Notes: generated by a model not told the origin, from the sequence alone. A stretch of DNA of 64,000 bases from JAVBLW01 sp031553215 (GCA_031553215.1 JAVBLW010000003.1:207473-271472), one strand, 5' to 3'. Positions 35,984-46,900 are shown, numbered from the stretch's first letter. Made by a program: numbers and translations.

Positions 35984-37537
35984 TTATACAATTTTTGTTG
36001 TCCATTCTTCAGCATTCCAAATATCAGTTACGATATCTTGATAGAATTCAGGTTCATGGCATACTAAAATTACTGTTCCTTTAAAGTTTTTAATTGCCTC
36101 TTTTAATGATTCTTTTGCATCTATATCTAGATGGTTTGTTGGTTCATCTAGGATTAATGTATTTACTTCACGAAGCATTAATTTACATAAACGTACCTTT
36201 GCCGCTTCTCCACCTGATAATACAACCATTAATGATTCGATATGTTGTTTTGTAAGTCCACAAGAAGCCAGTGCACCACGTACTTCAGCATTATTCATAG
36301 AAGGATACATATTCCATACCTCATCTAGCGCTGTTGTTCTATCGTATTTTTCTTCTTGAATAAAATATCCATATTCAATATTGTAATCAAGTTCGGCTTT
36401 ACCACTAATTGGTGTTTGAAGACCTAACATAGTTCTTAATAGCGTAGATTTACCAATACCATTGGCACCTTTAATAGCAATTTTCTTTCCACGTTCTACA
36501 ACTAAATTTAATGGTTTAGAAAGTGGTTCATCATATCCAATAACTAAATCACGGCAAGTGATAACAAATTTACCAGAAGCACGGCATTCATTAAATTTGA
36601 ATGTTGGTTTTGGTTTATCTTGGGCTTTTTCAATTATTACCATTTTATCTAATTGTTTTTGTCTTGATTTAGCCATGTTTGTTGTTGCTACACGGGCTTT
36701 ATTTTTGGCTATAAATGTTTCTAATTTTTCAATTTCTTTTTGTTGTTTTTCGTAAGCTATATTTTGATGACGAACTTTTACATCATGAAGTTCTGTAAAT
36801 ACATCATAGTTCCCACTATATCTCGTTAAGATTCCTCTTTCCAAATGATAAACTACATTTACTACATCATTTAAGAATGGAATATCATGACTTACTAATA
36901 TAAAGGCATTTTCATAATTATTTAGATAATTTTTTAACCATCTAATATGTGTTTCATCAAGGAAGTTTGTAGGTTCATCTAGTATTAATATCATTGGGTT
37001 TTCAAGTAATAATTTAGTTAATAAAACTTTAGAACGTTGACCACCTGATAATTCAGTTACATCTTTATCAAATCCTATATCACCAAGACCTAATCCATTC
37101 CCTACATCTTCAATCTTTGCATCTAGAGAATAGAATCCACTTGATTCCAATTCACTTTGAATTTCTCCGATATCAGAAAGCATTTCTTGCATTTCAGATT
37201 CAGAACAATCTGCCATTTTTTCATACATTTTATACATTTCTTGTTCAAGATCATACATATGTGAAAAAGCAGTTTTACAGAATTCTTTTATAGTTAACCC
37301 TTTAGCTAATTTTGTATATTGATCTAAATAACCAGTTGTAATTCTCTTACACCATTCTATTTTACCATCATCAGGTCCAATATTTCCAGTAATGATATTC
37401 AAAAAAGTTGATTTACCTTCACCATTTGCACCAATTAATCCGACATGTTCACCTTTGTTTAAAGTGAATGATGCTTTATCTAATATTATTCTCTCACCAA
37501 ATCCGTGAGTTACATTTGTTACCTTAAGTACGCTCAT
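35984..37537 (-). CDS. ABC-F family ATPase
   Basis: This 517-aa soluble protein has two ABC domains and no membrane span. The first has GANGEGKSTF near residue 36 and LSGGQRSKVLLTK. The interdomain linker is charged (QQKEIEKLETFIAKNKARVATTNMAKSRQ). The second has GANGIGKSTL and LSGGEAAKVRLC with LILDEPTNHLD. ABC-F proteins act on ribosomes in translation control or antibiotic protection; the subgroup is not clear, though general layout resembles housekeeping YbiT/EttA-like members. The start is ATG 37535-37537 after AAGGTGAT, since the longer GTG frame runs back through the upstream gene's terminator. Confidence 0.9.
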   Translation of the reverse strand: MSVLKVTNVTHGFGERIILDKASFTLNKGEHVGLIGANGEGKSTFLNIITGNIGPDDGKIEWCKRITTGYLDQYTKLAKGLTIKEFCKTAFSHMYDLEQEMYKMYEKMADCSESEMQEMLSDIGEIQSELESSGFYSLDAKIEDVGNGLGLGDIGFDKDVTELSGGQRSKVLLTKLLLENPMILILDEPTNFLDETHIRWLKNYLNNYENAFILVSHDIPFLNDVVNVVYHLERGILTRYSGNYDVFTELHDVKVRHQNIAYEKQQKEIEKLETFIAKNKARVATTNMAKSRQKQLDKMVIIEKAQDKPKPTFKFNECRASGKFVITCRDLVIGYDEPLSKPLNLVVERGKKIAIKGANGIGKSTLLRTMLGLQTPISGKAELDYNIEYGYFIQEEKYDRTTALDEVWNMYPSMNNAEVRGALASCGLTKQHIESLMVVLSGGEAAKVRLCKLMLREVNTLILDEPTNHLDIDAKESLKEAIKNFKGTVILVCHEPEFYQDIVTDIWNAEEWTTKIV

Positions 37538-37561
37538 TAAAATCACCTTTTTAATTATAAC

Positions 37562-37600
37562 AAAAAAAAAGATAAAAACCACCATTTTTATCTTTTTTCT
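37562..37600 (-). terminator. terminator of the SGNH esterase gene
   Basis: AAAAAAGATAAAAA and TTTTTATCTTTTTT arms around TGGTGG, reading into a nine-T tract on the minus strand. Confidence 0.85.
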
Positions 37601-37610
37601 TGCTTTTTTA

Positions 37611-39692
37611 TTAAGCTTGTACTGAGTCACCAGTAATTTGGAAATTTACATTAGTGAATGTAGCAATAGTTCCTCTAGTTGCATACATACCAATATACAT
37701 AAAGTTTTCATCAACTGCACATAAATCAAAATCATAATATGTAGTTGTGTAATCACCAATAGTTACTGTTACAGTTGAATTTACTTTTGTAATAGATACC
37801 TCTACTTGATCACCTTGGGCGAAATCTTTAGTTGCTTTCTTTCCGAATGCAATAGTACCATTAACTCTAGAGTATGTAGCATTAAATGACGTTCCACTAC
37901 CACTTACACAATATCCAGCAGATGCATAATTACTCAAAATAGCAGAGTCAAATTTATCTACCCAAATATCATCTCTTAACATAACTCCAAATCCAGTTTG
38001 GTTGTTTCCAGTTGTATATTTCGTTAATGTTACTGTAGCACTAAAGCTAATATTTTTATTTACATCTACTTGTTTGAAAATCATACCTAGTCCATCTGTA
38101 CTTCCACCGGTTTTACCTTGGTTTGTTGAAGATCCAACAGTGAACACAGTTCCTGCTGAATTACTTGAAACAGTATAGACATCAGTTGATATCTTAGATG
38201 CTCCACCACAATCTCCAAATACCGTACCATACCAACCTTCGGCAGTTACATCCCAAATTGCTGACGCCATTGAAGAATTAAATGCTTCATATGATGGTTC
38301 TACATAATTTGGATTTGGTATCATATCAGCAATTGTTGGTTTTAAAATCTCTTCTTTTACATAACCAGCTAATTGATTTGAAGTTTTTGCAAGTTCAGTC
38401 GCAACATGATAAGCATTCATTTTGGCACCATATATATTAGTATGAGTACCATCAAGTCCACTTCTTACTCCATCTTTAGTTCCTGTATATGCATGATAAT
38501 TACAAGCAGCTTCATAACCGATTGTTTCATAATCAGCTTTTGTAATTGCAGTTAAATCTATTACTGTAGTTGATGTAGTTTGACCTAAATCTCTAATAGC
38601 TTGTGCATAATCACCACCTGCATATGTAATACCATCGGCAGTTGCATCAGAAGTTTTATGTCCATTTGCACCTGTATAGTCATCCTTATTGCTTATTCTA
38701 ACAATTGGAGTACAAAGTATTGGTGTAGCACCTACCTCTTCAGCTACTCTAATATAATAATTATATAGTGTATATTGGAAAGAAACAGGATTTGTTATTC
38801 CAGGTAATGTAGTAGTAGAGTCATTGTATGCTAAATTTGGATTTGAATATCTTGCAAGTTCAGCTTTTTGATCATTATGACCAAATCCAATTAATAAGTA
38901 ATCACCTTGTTTGATGTTTGCTGTTAGTGTTGCATATTCAGGTTCAGTTAAGAAACTTCTTGAACTTCTTCCAGATAATGCAAGATTATTCACTGTTACC
39001 TTGCTATCTAGATATTGATTCAATTGTGTTCCATAACCATATCTAGGTAAATAGTACTTATCTGAAAATCCACATAAAGTTGAATCCCCTACTACATATA
39101 AAGTAGTAGCTGTTAGTTCTTGTGCTTCTACAGTATATGTAACTGAATTTGAAGAATCACTGTTGGTATAGTTTGTACCATTACCTTTTGCGACTACAGT
39201 AACTACGTAATCACCAGCAGTTTTGTTAGTTATTGTATATGATACTGTTGCTTGTTCTGGTTGTGCACTACCATTTACAGTTACAATATAAGCACTTGCA
39301 TTTGGAACTGCTGTCCAACTAACCACATTACCACTAAGTTGTATAGTTGGTTTAGTTAATTTTGCAGGTGAAACAGTATATGTTACTGTATTAGATGCTA
39401 CACTATTTAAATAATCTGTATTATTTCCCACAGCAACTACATTAACATTATGATTACCAACACTCTCCCCTGTTAGTGTATATGATGTTTCTGTTTGTTG
39501 TGGTTTGTCATTTCCATCTACATTTACAATATATCCAGTTGCATTTGTTACTACTTCCCATGAAACGATATTCCCAGATAAACTTATTACTGGCGCTTCT
39601 AGCGCAACTGGGTCATTATCTTTATTACTTCCACATGAAGCAAGACACAATGTCAAAAATAAAGTAAATATTAAAACTATTGCTTTTTTCAT
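37611..39692 (-). CDS. secreted lipoprotein esterase, SGNH/rhamnogalacturonan acetylesterase-like
   Basis: This 693-aa lipoprotein has a signal peptide MKKAIVLIFTLFLTLCLASC with lipobox LASC. Two tandem Ig/fibronectin-like repeats follow (about residues 30-190, each with I-x-L-S-G-N-(I/V)-V-S-W and a closing V-T-Y-T-V). The esterase domain covers about 195-440, with YVVGDST (nucleophile Ser), GRSSRSF, FGHND and DGTHTNIYG (Asp/His). The remaining 200 residues look beta-rich and may bind glycan. The SGNH part resembles enzymes that remove acetyl groups from pectin rhamnogalacturonan. Start ATG 39690-39692 follows AAGGAGA. The promoter contains a cre-like site. Confidence 0.87.
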   Translation of the reverse strand: MKKAIVLIFTLFLTLCLASCGSNKDNDPVALEAPVISLSGNIVSWEVVTNATGYIVNVDGNDKPQQTETSYTLTGESVGNHNVNVVAVGNNTDYLNSVASNTVTYTVSPAKLTKPTIQLSGNVVSWTAVPNASAYIVTVNGSAQPEQATVSYTITNKTAGDYVVTVVAKGNGTNYTNSDSSNSVTYTVEAQELTATTLYVVGDSTLCGFSDKYYLPRYGYGTQLNQYLDSKVTVNNLALSGRSSRSFLTEPEYATLTANIKQGDYLLIGFGHNDQKAELARYSNPNLAYNDSTTTLPGITNPVSFQYTLYNYYIRVAEEVGATPILCTPIVRISNKDDYTGANGHKTSDATADGITYAGGDYAQAIRDLGQTTSTTVIDLTAITKADYETIGYEAACNYHAYTGTKDGVRSGLDGTHTNIYGAKMNAYHVATELAKTSNQLAGYVKEEILKPTIADMIPNPNYVEPSYEAFNSSMASAIWDVTAEGWYGTVFGDCGGASKISTDVYTVSSNSAGTVFTVGSSTNQGKTGGSTDGLGMIFKQVDVNKNISFSATVTLTKYTTGNNQTGFGVMLRDDIWVDKFDSAILSNYASAGYCVSGSGTSFNATYSRVNGTIAFGKKATKDFAQGDQVEVSITKVNSTVTVTIGDYTTTYYDFDLCAVDENFMYIGMYATRGTIATFTNVNFQITGDSVQA

Positions 39693-39717
39693 TTTCTCTC
39701 TTCTCCTTAACATAAAT

Positions 39718-39746
39718 ATTATATTATAAAAACGCTTTCAAATCAA
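39718..39746 (-). promoter_or_regulatory. promoter with internal cre-like site (SGNH lipoprotein)
   Basis: TTGATT (39741-39746), 17-base spacer, TATAAT (39718-39723). The spacer begins TGAAAGCGTTTTTA (39727-39740), which fits the CcpA cre consensus at all but one position. Confidence 0.72.
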
Positions 39747-39752
39747 CTGTTT

Positions 39753-39776
39753 TTTGTGGTACTTTTTCCAAAAAAA
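39753..39776. promoter_or_regulatory. upstream box shared with the pectinesterase gene (copy A)
   Basis: TTTGTGGTACTTTTTCCA followed by A residues lies 7 bases upstream of the -35. A near-identical box lies upstream of the pectinesterase gene at 48001-48024. It may bind an activator or repressor. Confidence 0.45.
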
Positions 39777-39797
39777 ATAACCTTTTGGGTTATCTTT
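39771..39797 (-). terminator. terminator of the nad operon
   Basis: On the minus strand GATAACC-CAAAA-GGTTATT is followed by T residues, just after the AAC(3)-family stop codon. Confidence 0.75.
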
Positions 39798-39798
39798 A

Positions 39799-40569
39799 TT
39801 AATAATTTGAAATATCTTTATTTGTTGATAGGGCATCAATATCATTAGTTAGAATTCTAACAACTAAATCAAAGCAACCTTTAGCATCTATTAAATAAGA
39901 TTCACTATCTCCAATAGTCCCTTTTGTTGCAATTCCATATTTTAACATTAATGGTAATAGTTTTTCATAATTATCACTAATATGTGGGCATTCCTTATTA
40001 TAATGTCTATATACATTATATTCTCTTACTATTTCATTATCTTTAGAAGTAAAATGAAATTTATTTGGAGTAAATCTATTTGGTACATTCATAAATTCTT
40101 CTATACTATGAACGAATGTATTTTTTGATAATTTAGCACCTAAGAATAATATCTTTGCATTCATATCTTTAAGTATCCCAAAACAACCTTTTGGATCAGT
40201 TGGAGTCGAAACATTATTATCTAGTTCAATATACTCTTTGGCATTTTTTCCGTACGCACATACAGAATGGGTTGGATGATTTGATCTAATAAAATTAGGG
40301 TTTTTTCTTGCAATATTGGTTAATGCTCCAACATTTGAATCACTATTGTTTTTATCAAAAATATCCCCATCATTTCTTATATATCCCCAAGTATGAGTTG
40401 GAAATATTAATAATCCATTATTAACAACTTCCATAAAAGAATCTAGTACAGTTTCTCCTTTTCCTTCTACTTCGCCAACTGATTTAAGTGATGAATGGAT
40501 AAGTAGGGTATCTGTACTTTTTATTCCCATTTTTTCTATATCGTTAATAAGATTTTCTTTTGTATACAT
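39799..40569 (-). CDS. AAC(3)-family N-acetyltransferase
   Basis: This 256-aa protein of the aminoglycoside 3-N-acetyltransferase fold has DTLLIHSSLKSVGEVEG near residue 20, LLIFPTHTWGY, RSNHPTHSVCAYG, CFGILKDMNAKILFLGA and FVHSIEE. Some members inactivate aminoglycosides; many, like the Bacillus YokD group, have unknown acceptors. It starts 9 bases after the nadC stop, so it is the fourth gene of a nadABC operon. That context argues for a housekeeping or biosynthetic role rather than acquired resistance. Confidence 0.85.
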   Translation of the reverse strand: MYTKENLINDIEKMGIKSTDTLLIHSSLKSVGEVEGKGETVLDSFMEVVNNGLLIFPTHTWGYIRNDGDIFDKNNSDSNVGALTNIARKNPNFIRSNHPTHSVCAYGKNAKEYIELDNNVSTPTDPKGCFGILKDMNAKILFLGAKLSKNTFVHSIEEFMNVPNRFTPNKFHFTSKDNEIVREYNVYRHYNKECPHISDNYEKLLPLMLKYGIATKGTIGDSESYLIDAKGCFDLVVRILTNDIDALSTNKDISNY

Positions 40570-40578
40570 AACTACCTC

Positions 40579-41394
40579 TTAGTGAAATTTTAAACTTATA
40601 TCTAATGCTTTTGGTGAATGTGTTAATCCACCAACGCTTATATAATCTACACCTGTCATAGAAACACTCTTTATTCTTTCAACTGTCATGTTTCCACTAG
40701 CTTCTAATTTTTTCTTTGAATTATTTGCTTTAACACATTTAGACATTAATTCATTATCCATGTTATCAAGCATTATGATATCACAATCAGTATTTAATGC
40801 TTCTAAGAATTGTTCATATGTTTCAACTTCAACTTCTATTAAGCAATTTACTTTTTTACTAACTAATTCGACTGCCTTAGTAATAGAACCAACTGCATCT
40901 ATATGATTATCTTTAATTAAAACTTGATCAGATAGGCAATATCTGTGATTTTTTGCTCCACCAATTTTAACAGCCATCTTTTCAATATATCTTAAATTAG
41001 GAGTCGTTTTTCTTGTATCTAATATTTGACAATCAAGTTCAAGTTCATCAACAAATTTTCTAGTTGTAGTTGCAATACCACTCATTCTTTGCATTAAGTT
41101 TAAGGCAACTCTTTCACCCTTAAGAATAGTTTTAGTATCCCCAGTAATAGTTGCGATCAAATCTTTTGGAACTACCTTATCTCCATCTTTTACAAAGAAT
41201 TCAAGATTAAATTCTCCGCCAATTAATTCAAATACTTTTTTTACTACCTCAATACCAGCAATTATTCCTTCTTCTTTAGCAATAAACTTGGCATTTGATT
41301 TATGTCCATCAGGAATTAAATTATCAGTCGTGATATCTCCAGTTGGCATATCTTCTAATAATGCATCTTTTATAATTTTTTCTAAAATATCCAT
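40579..41394 (-). CDS. nadC: nicotinate-nucleotide pyrophosphorylase (carboxylating)
   Basis: This 271-aa type II phosphoribosyltransferase (QPRTase) converts quinolinate and PRPP to nicotinate mononucleotide. Landmarks are DALLEDMPTGDITTDNL, RVALNLMQRMSGIATTT, ILDTRKTTPNLR, GGAKNHRYCLSD, LIEVEVET and the carboxy-terminal VDYISVGGLTHSPKALDISL. The start follows AAGGAGTAC, 9 bases after the nadB stop. Confidence 0.95.
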   Translation of the reverse strand: MDILEKIIKDALLEDMPTGDITTDNLIPDGHKSNAKFIAKEEGIIAGIEVVKKVFELIGGEFNLEFFVKDGDKVVPKDLIATITGDTKTILKGERVALNLMQRMSGIATTTRKFVDELELDCQILDTRKTTPNLRYIEKMAVKIGGAKNHRYCLSDQVLIKDNHIDAVGSITKAVELVSKKVNCLIEVEVETYEQFLEALNTDCDIIMLDNMDNELMSKCVKANNSKKKLEASGNMTVERIKSVSMTGVDYISVGGLTHSPKALDISLKFH

Positions 41395-41403
41395 AAGTAC
41401 TCC

Positions 41404-42909
41404 TTAATCAATTCTATAATGACAACCTATTGATTCTTTTCTTTCAATTGCAGCATTTATAACTAATAATGCCACTGTTGCCATATTTAATGTTTCGTAA
41501 TAATAACGTGAAAGAACATTAATTTTCTTTAGATTTTTGTAATGTCTTTCAATTATTTTTTTAGCTATTTCTAATCCTTCACTTGTTCTAACTATAGAAA
41601 CATATTTATCCATCATATCTCTAATTTCAACACGAATGCTTTTAAAATTAAATGGTTTAAATTCAGAAGCTTCAGCTGGAAAATATATTTCTCTTTCTTC
41701 AAAAGTTTCCTTTTGATTATTTATTTCATTAGAAACACGGCCACCAAATACAACACATTCTAAAAGTGAATTTGAAGCTAAACGATTAGCACCATGAACA
41801 CCAGTATGAGAACATTCACCAACAGCATAAAGATTTTCCATACTTGTGTGTCCCATAGTATCTACATCAATACCACCACATAAAAAGTGTTCTACCGGAG
41901 CAACAGGTATTAAATCTTTTGACATATCAATACCCGCCTCTAGACATCTATTATAGATAGTAGGAAATCTATTAACCAAGAATTTTTTTGTTTTATGTCT
42001 AATATCTAAATATACATGATCACTCCATGTATCAAACATTTCACGGTAAATACTTTGACTTACAATATCACGCGGAGCTAATTCAAGTAATGGAGAATAT
42101 TTTTGCATAAAACGCACACCTTCAATATTACGAAGAATTGCACCTTCACCACGAACTGCTTCACTTATTAAAAATTTTTGGCCTCTTTTTTCTTCTTCAT
42201 ATAAAGCTGTTGGATGAAATTGAACAAATTCCATATCTTTAATCTTTATTCCTGCACGATATGCCATAGCAATACCATCACCACAAGCAAATTTTTCATT
42301 AGTAGTATTTTTGTAAATACCACCTATTCCACCACTTGCAATAATAACTTTATTAGCAAAAATATGTTTAATTTCATTTTTTTGATTTATAGTAATAACC
42401 CCAAGAGCCTTATTCTTTTTATGAATTAATTCATATGCCATATCTTCTTCAAATATTTCAATATTATCACGAGTAGCTAATGCTTTTCGTAAACCCGTCA
42501 TAATCATATGACCAGTTGCATCTCCACCAGCATGAAGAATTCTTCTACTTCTATGTCCACCTTCAAGAGTTTTTAATATTTCTCCATCAGCCGTCTTATC
42601 AAATTCAACACCTAACGCAATAAGCTTCTTGATATTTTCGCCTGCTTCTGTGACTAATACTCTTGTAGCTTCTGTATTATTGTGATAACTACCAGCTTTT
42701 AATGTATCTTCATAATGTTCCTCAATTTTGTTTTCATCAAATTCAATTTCAGCGGCAATTCCACCTTGAGCAAGTTCTGAAGATCCTTTATTAATTTTAT
42801 CTTTAATAAAAATACCTATTTTTAATGATTGATCAATATTTAAAGCTGTATAAATACCAGCTAAACCAGCACCAATAATAATAACATCAAATTCTCTATA
42901 ATTTTTCAT
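41404..42909 (-). CDS. nadB: L-aspartate oxidase
   Basis: This 501-aa FAD enzyme oxidises aspartate to iminoaspartate for quinolinate synthase. It has the dinucleotide-binding IIIGAGLAGIYTAL, SSELAQGGIAAEI, LEGGHRSRRILHAGGDATG, VQFHPTALY, AVRGEGAILRN and YAVGECSHTGVHGANRLASNSLLE. It lacks the long carboxy-terminal helical region of succinate dehydrogenase. It follows nadA by about 12 bases. Confidence 0.95.
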   Translation of the reverse strand: MKNYREFDVIIIGAGLAGIYTALNIDQSLKIGIFIKDKINKGSSELAQGGIAAEIEFDENKIEEHYEDTLKAGSYHNNTEATRVLVTEAGENIKKLIALGVEFDKTADGEILKTLEGGHRSRRILHAGGDATGHMIMTGLRKALATRDNIEIFEEDMAYELIHKKNKALGVITINQKNEIKHIFANKVIIASGGIGGIYKNTTNEKFACGDGIAMAYRAGIKIKDMEFVQFHPTALYEEEKRGQKFLISEAVRGEGAILRNIEGVRFMQKYSPLLELAPRDIVSQSIYREMFDTWSDHVYLDIRHKTKKFLVNRFPTIYNRCLEAGIDMSKDLIPVAPVEHFLCGGIDVDTMGHTSMENLYAVGECSHTGVHGANRLASNSLLECVVFGGRVSNEINNQKETFEEREIYFPAEASEFKPFNFKSIRVEIRDMMDKYVSIVRTSEGLEIAKKIIERHYKNLKKINVLSRYYYETLNMATVALLVINAAIERKESIGCHYRID

Positions 42910-42921
42910 TATAACACTTCC

Positions 42922-43839
42922 TTAGTTACTTAACTTAAGCATATTATCAAGTGATTTTCTCGCTTTATTCATTATTTCTTCGTCTAGTACAATTTCATTA
43001 ATTTCATCTTTTAAACAGTTATAAACATCTTCTAATTGTGTTAATTTCATATCATAACATTTTAGTTTCTCTGTTAAAATATGAAATACTTTATTAGGAT
43101 TTCTCTTTTGCATTTCATATATAACACCCATTTCAGTTCCAATTATAAATTCATTACATTTGCTTTTTGTAACATATTCTATTAATTGTTTTGTAGAACC
43201 AACATAATCTGCTTTCTCAAGAACATTTAATTGACATTCAGGATGTGCAACAAACTCTGCATTTGGATATTCTTTTCTCTTTTGATCTACTAATTCTGGT
43301 TTTAAATTATGATGGATACAACAAAAACCTGTCCAAACATCAAATTTTAAACCTTCTAATTTCATAGTATATTTTCCTAAATTTTGATCAGGACAATATA
43401 GCATTGGTCTTCCTTCTTTTGCATAGTGTTTTATTATTTTAACTGCATTACTAGAAGTAACACAAACATCGGCTAATGCCTTAACTTTAGCAGTTGAATT
43501 AACATATGCCATAACTATTGCATCAGGATTTTTATCCTTATACTCTTGAAGTTTGATTTCATCGATCATATTTGCCATTGAGCATCCTGCTTCCATAACT
43601 GGAAACAATACTTTTTTAGTAGGTGATAATATTTTAGCCGTTTCAGCCATAAAGTGTACACCACAAAATACAATTATATCCGCATTTGTACTAGCAGCTA
43701 TTTGACTTAAAGCAAGTGAATCACCAACATAATCAGCAATTTCTTGAACTTCATCTCTTTGATAATAATGAGCTAGAATAACCGCATTTTTTTCCTTCTT
43801 AAATCTATTTAATTCATCAAACATTTCTTGATTTGTCAT
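42922..43839 (-). CDS. nadA: quinolinate synthase A
   Basis: This 305-aa Fe-S enzyme condenses iminoaspartate with dihydroxyacetone phosphate. It shows NAVILAHYYQRDEVQEIADYVGDSL, VFCGVHFMAETAKIL, EAGCSMANMI, DQNLGKYT, FCCIHHNL, AHPECQLNVLEKAD and GTEMGVIYEM, with Cys residues at the cluster positions. The ATG at 43837-43839 is preferred by spacing from AAAGGA; an ATG three codons upstream touches the site. It is the first gene of nadA-nadB-nadC-AAC(3). Confidence 0.94.
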   Translation of the reverse strand: MTNQEMFDELNRFKKEKNAVILAHYYQRDEVQEIADYVGDSLALSQIAASTNADIIVFCGVHFMAETAKILSPTKKVLFPVMEAGCSMANMIDEIKLQEYKDKNPDAIVMAYVNSTAKVKALADVCVTSSNAVKIIKHYAKEGRPMLYCPDQNLGKYTMKLEGLKFDVWTGFCCIHHNLKPELVDQKRKEYPNAEFVAHPECQLNVLEKADYVGSTKQLIEYVTKSKCNEFIIGTEMGVIYEMQKRNPNKVFHILTEKLKCYDMKLTQLEDVYNCLKDEINEIVLDEEIMNKARKSLDNMLKLSN

Positions 43840-43916
43840 TGTCTTCATTCCTTTGTAAAAATCTATTCTTATTATACATCATTTTAATAGAAATTGCACT
43901 TAATTACCACCATAAA

Positions 43917-43950
43917 ATAAAAAGGAACACTTCTTGAGTGTTTCCTTCTT
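43917..43950 (-). terminator. terminator of the pectinesterase gene
   Basis: AAGGAAACACT-CAAGA-AGTGTTCCTTTTT on the minus strand, a hairpin with one bulge and a T-run. Confidence 0.8.
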
Positions 43951-43986
43951 ATTTTATTGTATTTCACAATCCCTTTTTAGCGAGAA

Positions 43987-46900
43987 TTATTCTGCTGGAT
44001 AAGTTACAACAATACTATATAAATACGATGTTGCAAAAGCTGCAATTGTAAAAGTTCCATCTTCAGTAACATTAACTGTATTTATATCTAATTGCTTTGT
44101 AGTTCCTTCTGCACCATTTACATTATATGATGCTTGACCTGGATATGACGTAATAACAACAACTGCTCCTGCTTTTACATTAAATGAAATAGTTGTTCCT
44201 GCATTTAATTGCGCATCTCCAGCTGTTCTACATTGGAATTTTCCAGTTGTAGCATCAATTGTTAAACCTTTCCAAGAAAAGTTTCCAGTAGCACCTTGAT
44301 ATGCTGTATTATCATCTAATGAGTATTCATTTTTGCTTTCATCAGCTTCTGTCTTATTAAAATACCAAGCTGTATCTACTGTACCATATTCTGGAGTCAC
44401 TTCTGGATAAGTTACAGAAATACTATATAAGTATGATGTTGCAAAAGCTGCAATTGTAAAAGTTCCATCTTCAGTAACATTAACTGTATTTACATCTAAT
44501 TGCTTTGTAGTTCCTTCTGCACCATTTACATTATATGATGCTTGACCTGGATATGACGTAATAACAACAACCGCTCCTGCTTTTACATTAAATGAAATAG
44601 TTGTTCCTGCATTTATTTGCACATCCCCTTGTGTTCTACATTGGAATTTTCCTACTGTTGCATCAATTGATAATCCCTTCCAAGTAAATACTCCTGTAGC
44701 ACCTTGGTATGCTGTATTATCTGTACAAGTATATTCATTTTTTGATGCATCTGCTGCTGTACCGTTAAAATACCAAGTAGTATCTACTGTACCATATTCC
44801 TTAGTACCTTCTTCCCAACCAGCATATAATGTCGTTGTTGAAGTTATAACGTCATTATCAAAATCAAATTCTTCTGTACATTCTGAATCAGTAAACCAAC
44901 CAGTGAAGATATATCCTGTTTTAATTGGGTCAGCTGGTTTTGCTAATTTACTATTTATTACAACTTCTTTTGTAGTATTAGCAGCACCATTGTTAGTATT
45001 AAATGTTACTGTATATACTTGTGGCAACACTAGTAAATCTTCTTGTGACACTGTAGGTAATGATACTGTCCATGCAGCGAATTCAAAAGTTTTACCATTC
45101 GAAGCTAATGTATATGCTTTGAAGAAATCTTCTAATAAAGCATCTGCTTCCGCTTTTGTCAACATTGTCATACCTACAACAGGTGTAGATATTGCACCTG
45201 CCCCTGTATTATTATATTCTTCAAATGATATACCAGCAGCAGTTGGAGCAAGACCTGACATTGTAACATATCTTTGACCTTTATCTGCACCTGTAAATCC
45301 AGCTGTAGAAATATGTTTTCCTAATCTAGAATTCATTACTACTACAGTAGCATTTGTTCCCCAAGGGCGTCCAATTGATGTTTTTCCAACTGGGGCAGCT
45401 TCATCAGCAGTAAAGTCACAATTGTTGAAGATAATTCCCCATTGAGTAACATCTGTATTTGCTGCCTTATTGAATCCCTTCATTGCAGTTATATATCCAC
45501 CATTATCAGTAGTTCCATTACCAATAGTTCTAATTTCACATTGTTCAAATAATGCACTTGAATTAGTTCCGAAGATAAAATCTGTAGCACCAACGATTAG
45601 ACAATTCTTGAAGTATTGTCTACCGCAGCCTTGAAGTTGTAAAGTATCTTGGAATCCAGTCATAATACAGTTGTAGAATATTGCATTATCAGATTGAACC
45701 ATTACAGCTTCTGCTTGAGTATTACCAGTAATAGCTTTTAATGCATTATATTTTGCTAATGTATTATATTGACTTTCAAAAGTAATATTAACTGCTGTGA
45801 AATTAACTGCAGATTCTCTTACTGCAAATGTTGCAGAAGCATCTGTTCCATATGCAACACCACTTGGAGAAGCTAGACCATTAGCAGCATTAAATGTAAT
45901 AACTGTTCCTGTTGCACTTTCTCCAATTAGAGTTAAATTAGGAATATTAATATCAACTTTTTCATTATAAACACCGTTGCATACATATAATTCTACTTTA
46001 TCAGTAGCACTTAAGTTAGCAGCTTCAATAAATTGTAAAGCTGTTGTTACTGATGTAAACATATTGTAGTCTCCCTCAACAACTCCAATAGTTCCTTTAT
46101 AACCAGCATCCACTTTTACTTTATAAGTATCACCAACTTTATTAATTGCTGTAGAAACAACATTAACTTCATAATCAGTAGTTTTCCCAAATCCTTCTAC
46201 TTCAATAACATATGTACCAGCTACAGCATTGTTATAGTTTGTAGATTTTACTTCATAGAATGAAGGATCTAATTTAAATTCTACTGTTTTACCGTTATAT
46301 TCACCAATTCCATATACAATTAATCCATCACTATTAAATGCAGAACCTGTAGCAAATACTTGTTTTACATTTAAAGTTGACATAACTCCATTTCCCCAAT
46401 TATTTGAAACACTTGAAGATAATGAGTATGTATATGCCTCTAATGAAGTTATTTCATAAACAATAACATCATAAGTTTGTGGATCATAGTCTTTATATTT
46501 TACTGTAATTGTATATTTTCCTGGAGTGTTAGCTTGATAGTTAGATGAAATAACTTCATATTCAGATTCATCTAAGATTTCAGCAACTTCATTTGTATCT
46601 ACACTATATACTTGTAATCCTCTTGTTGAGAATGCTTGACCTTGATGGAATGTTACAGTTTGATCAGCAGTTTCAATCTTAAATCCATTTTCAACACCTT
46701 CAGAAGCACCATAAGTTATATCTACCCTATAGAAATTGAAACCATTGCTTCCGTATAGATAATAAGTATCTCCTGCTGGTAAATCCCATGTATAATCATA
46801 CATTGCAGAATCAGTAAGTGTAACTGATTTAATTGTTTCTCCTGAAGAATTAACTAAATAAAGAGTTCTTTCAGATGTTCCTGCCGCAGCTACCCATAAA

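Noticed and set aside
37538..37630. 31-codon amino-terminal extension of the ABC-F protein
   Set aside because: It reads through the terminator and end of the upstream lipoprotein gene, while an ideal AAGGTGAT site precedes the ATG at 37537.
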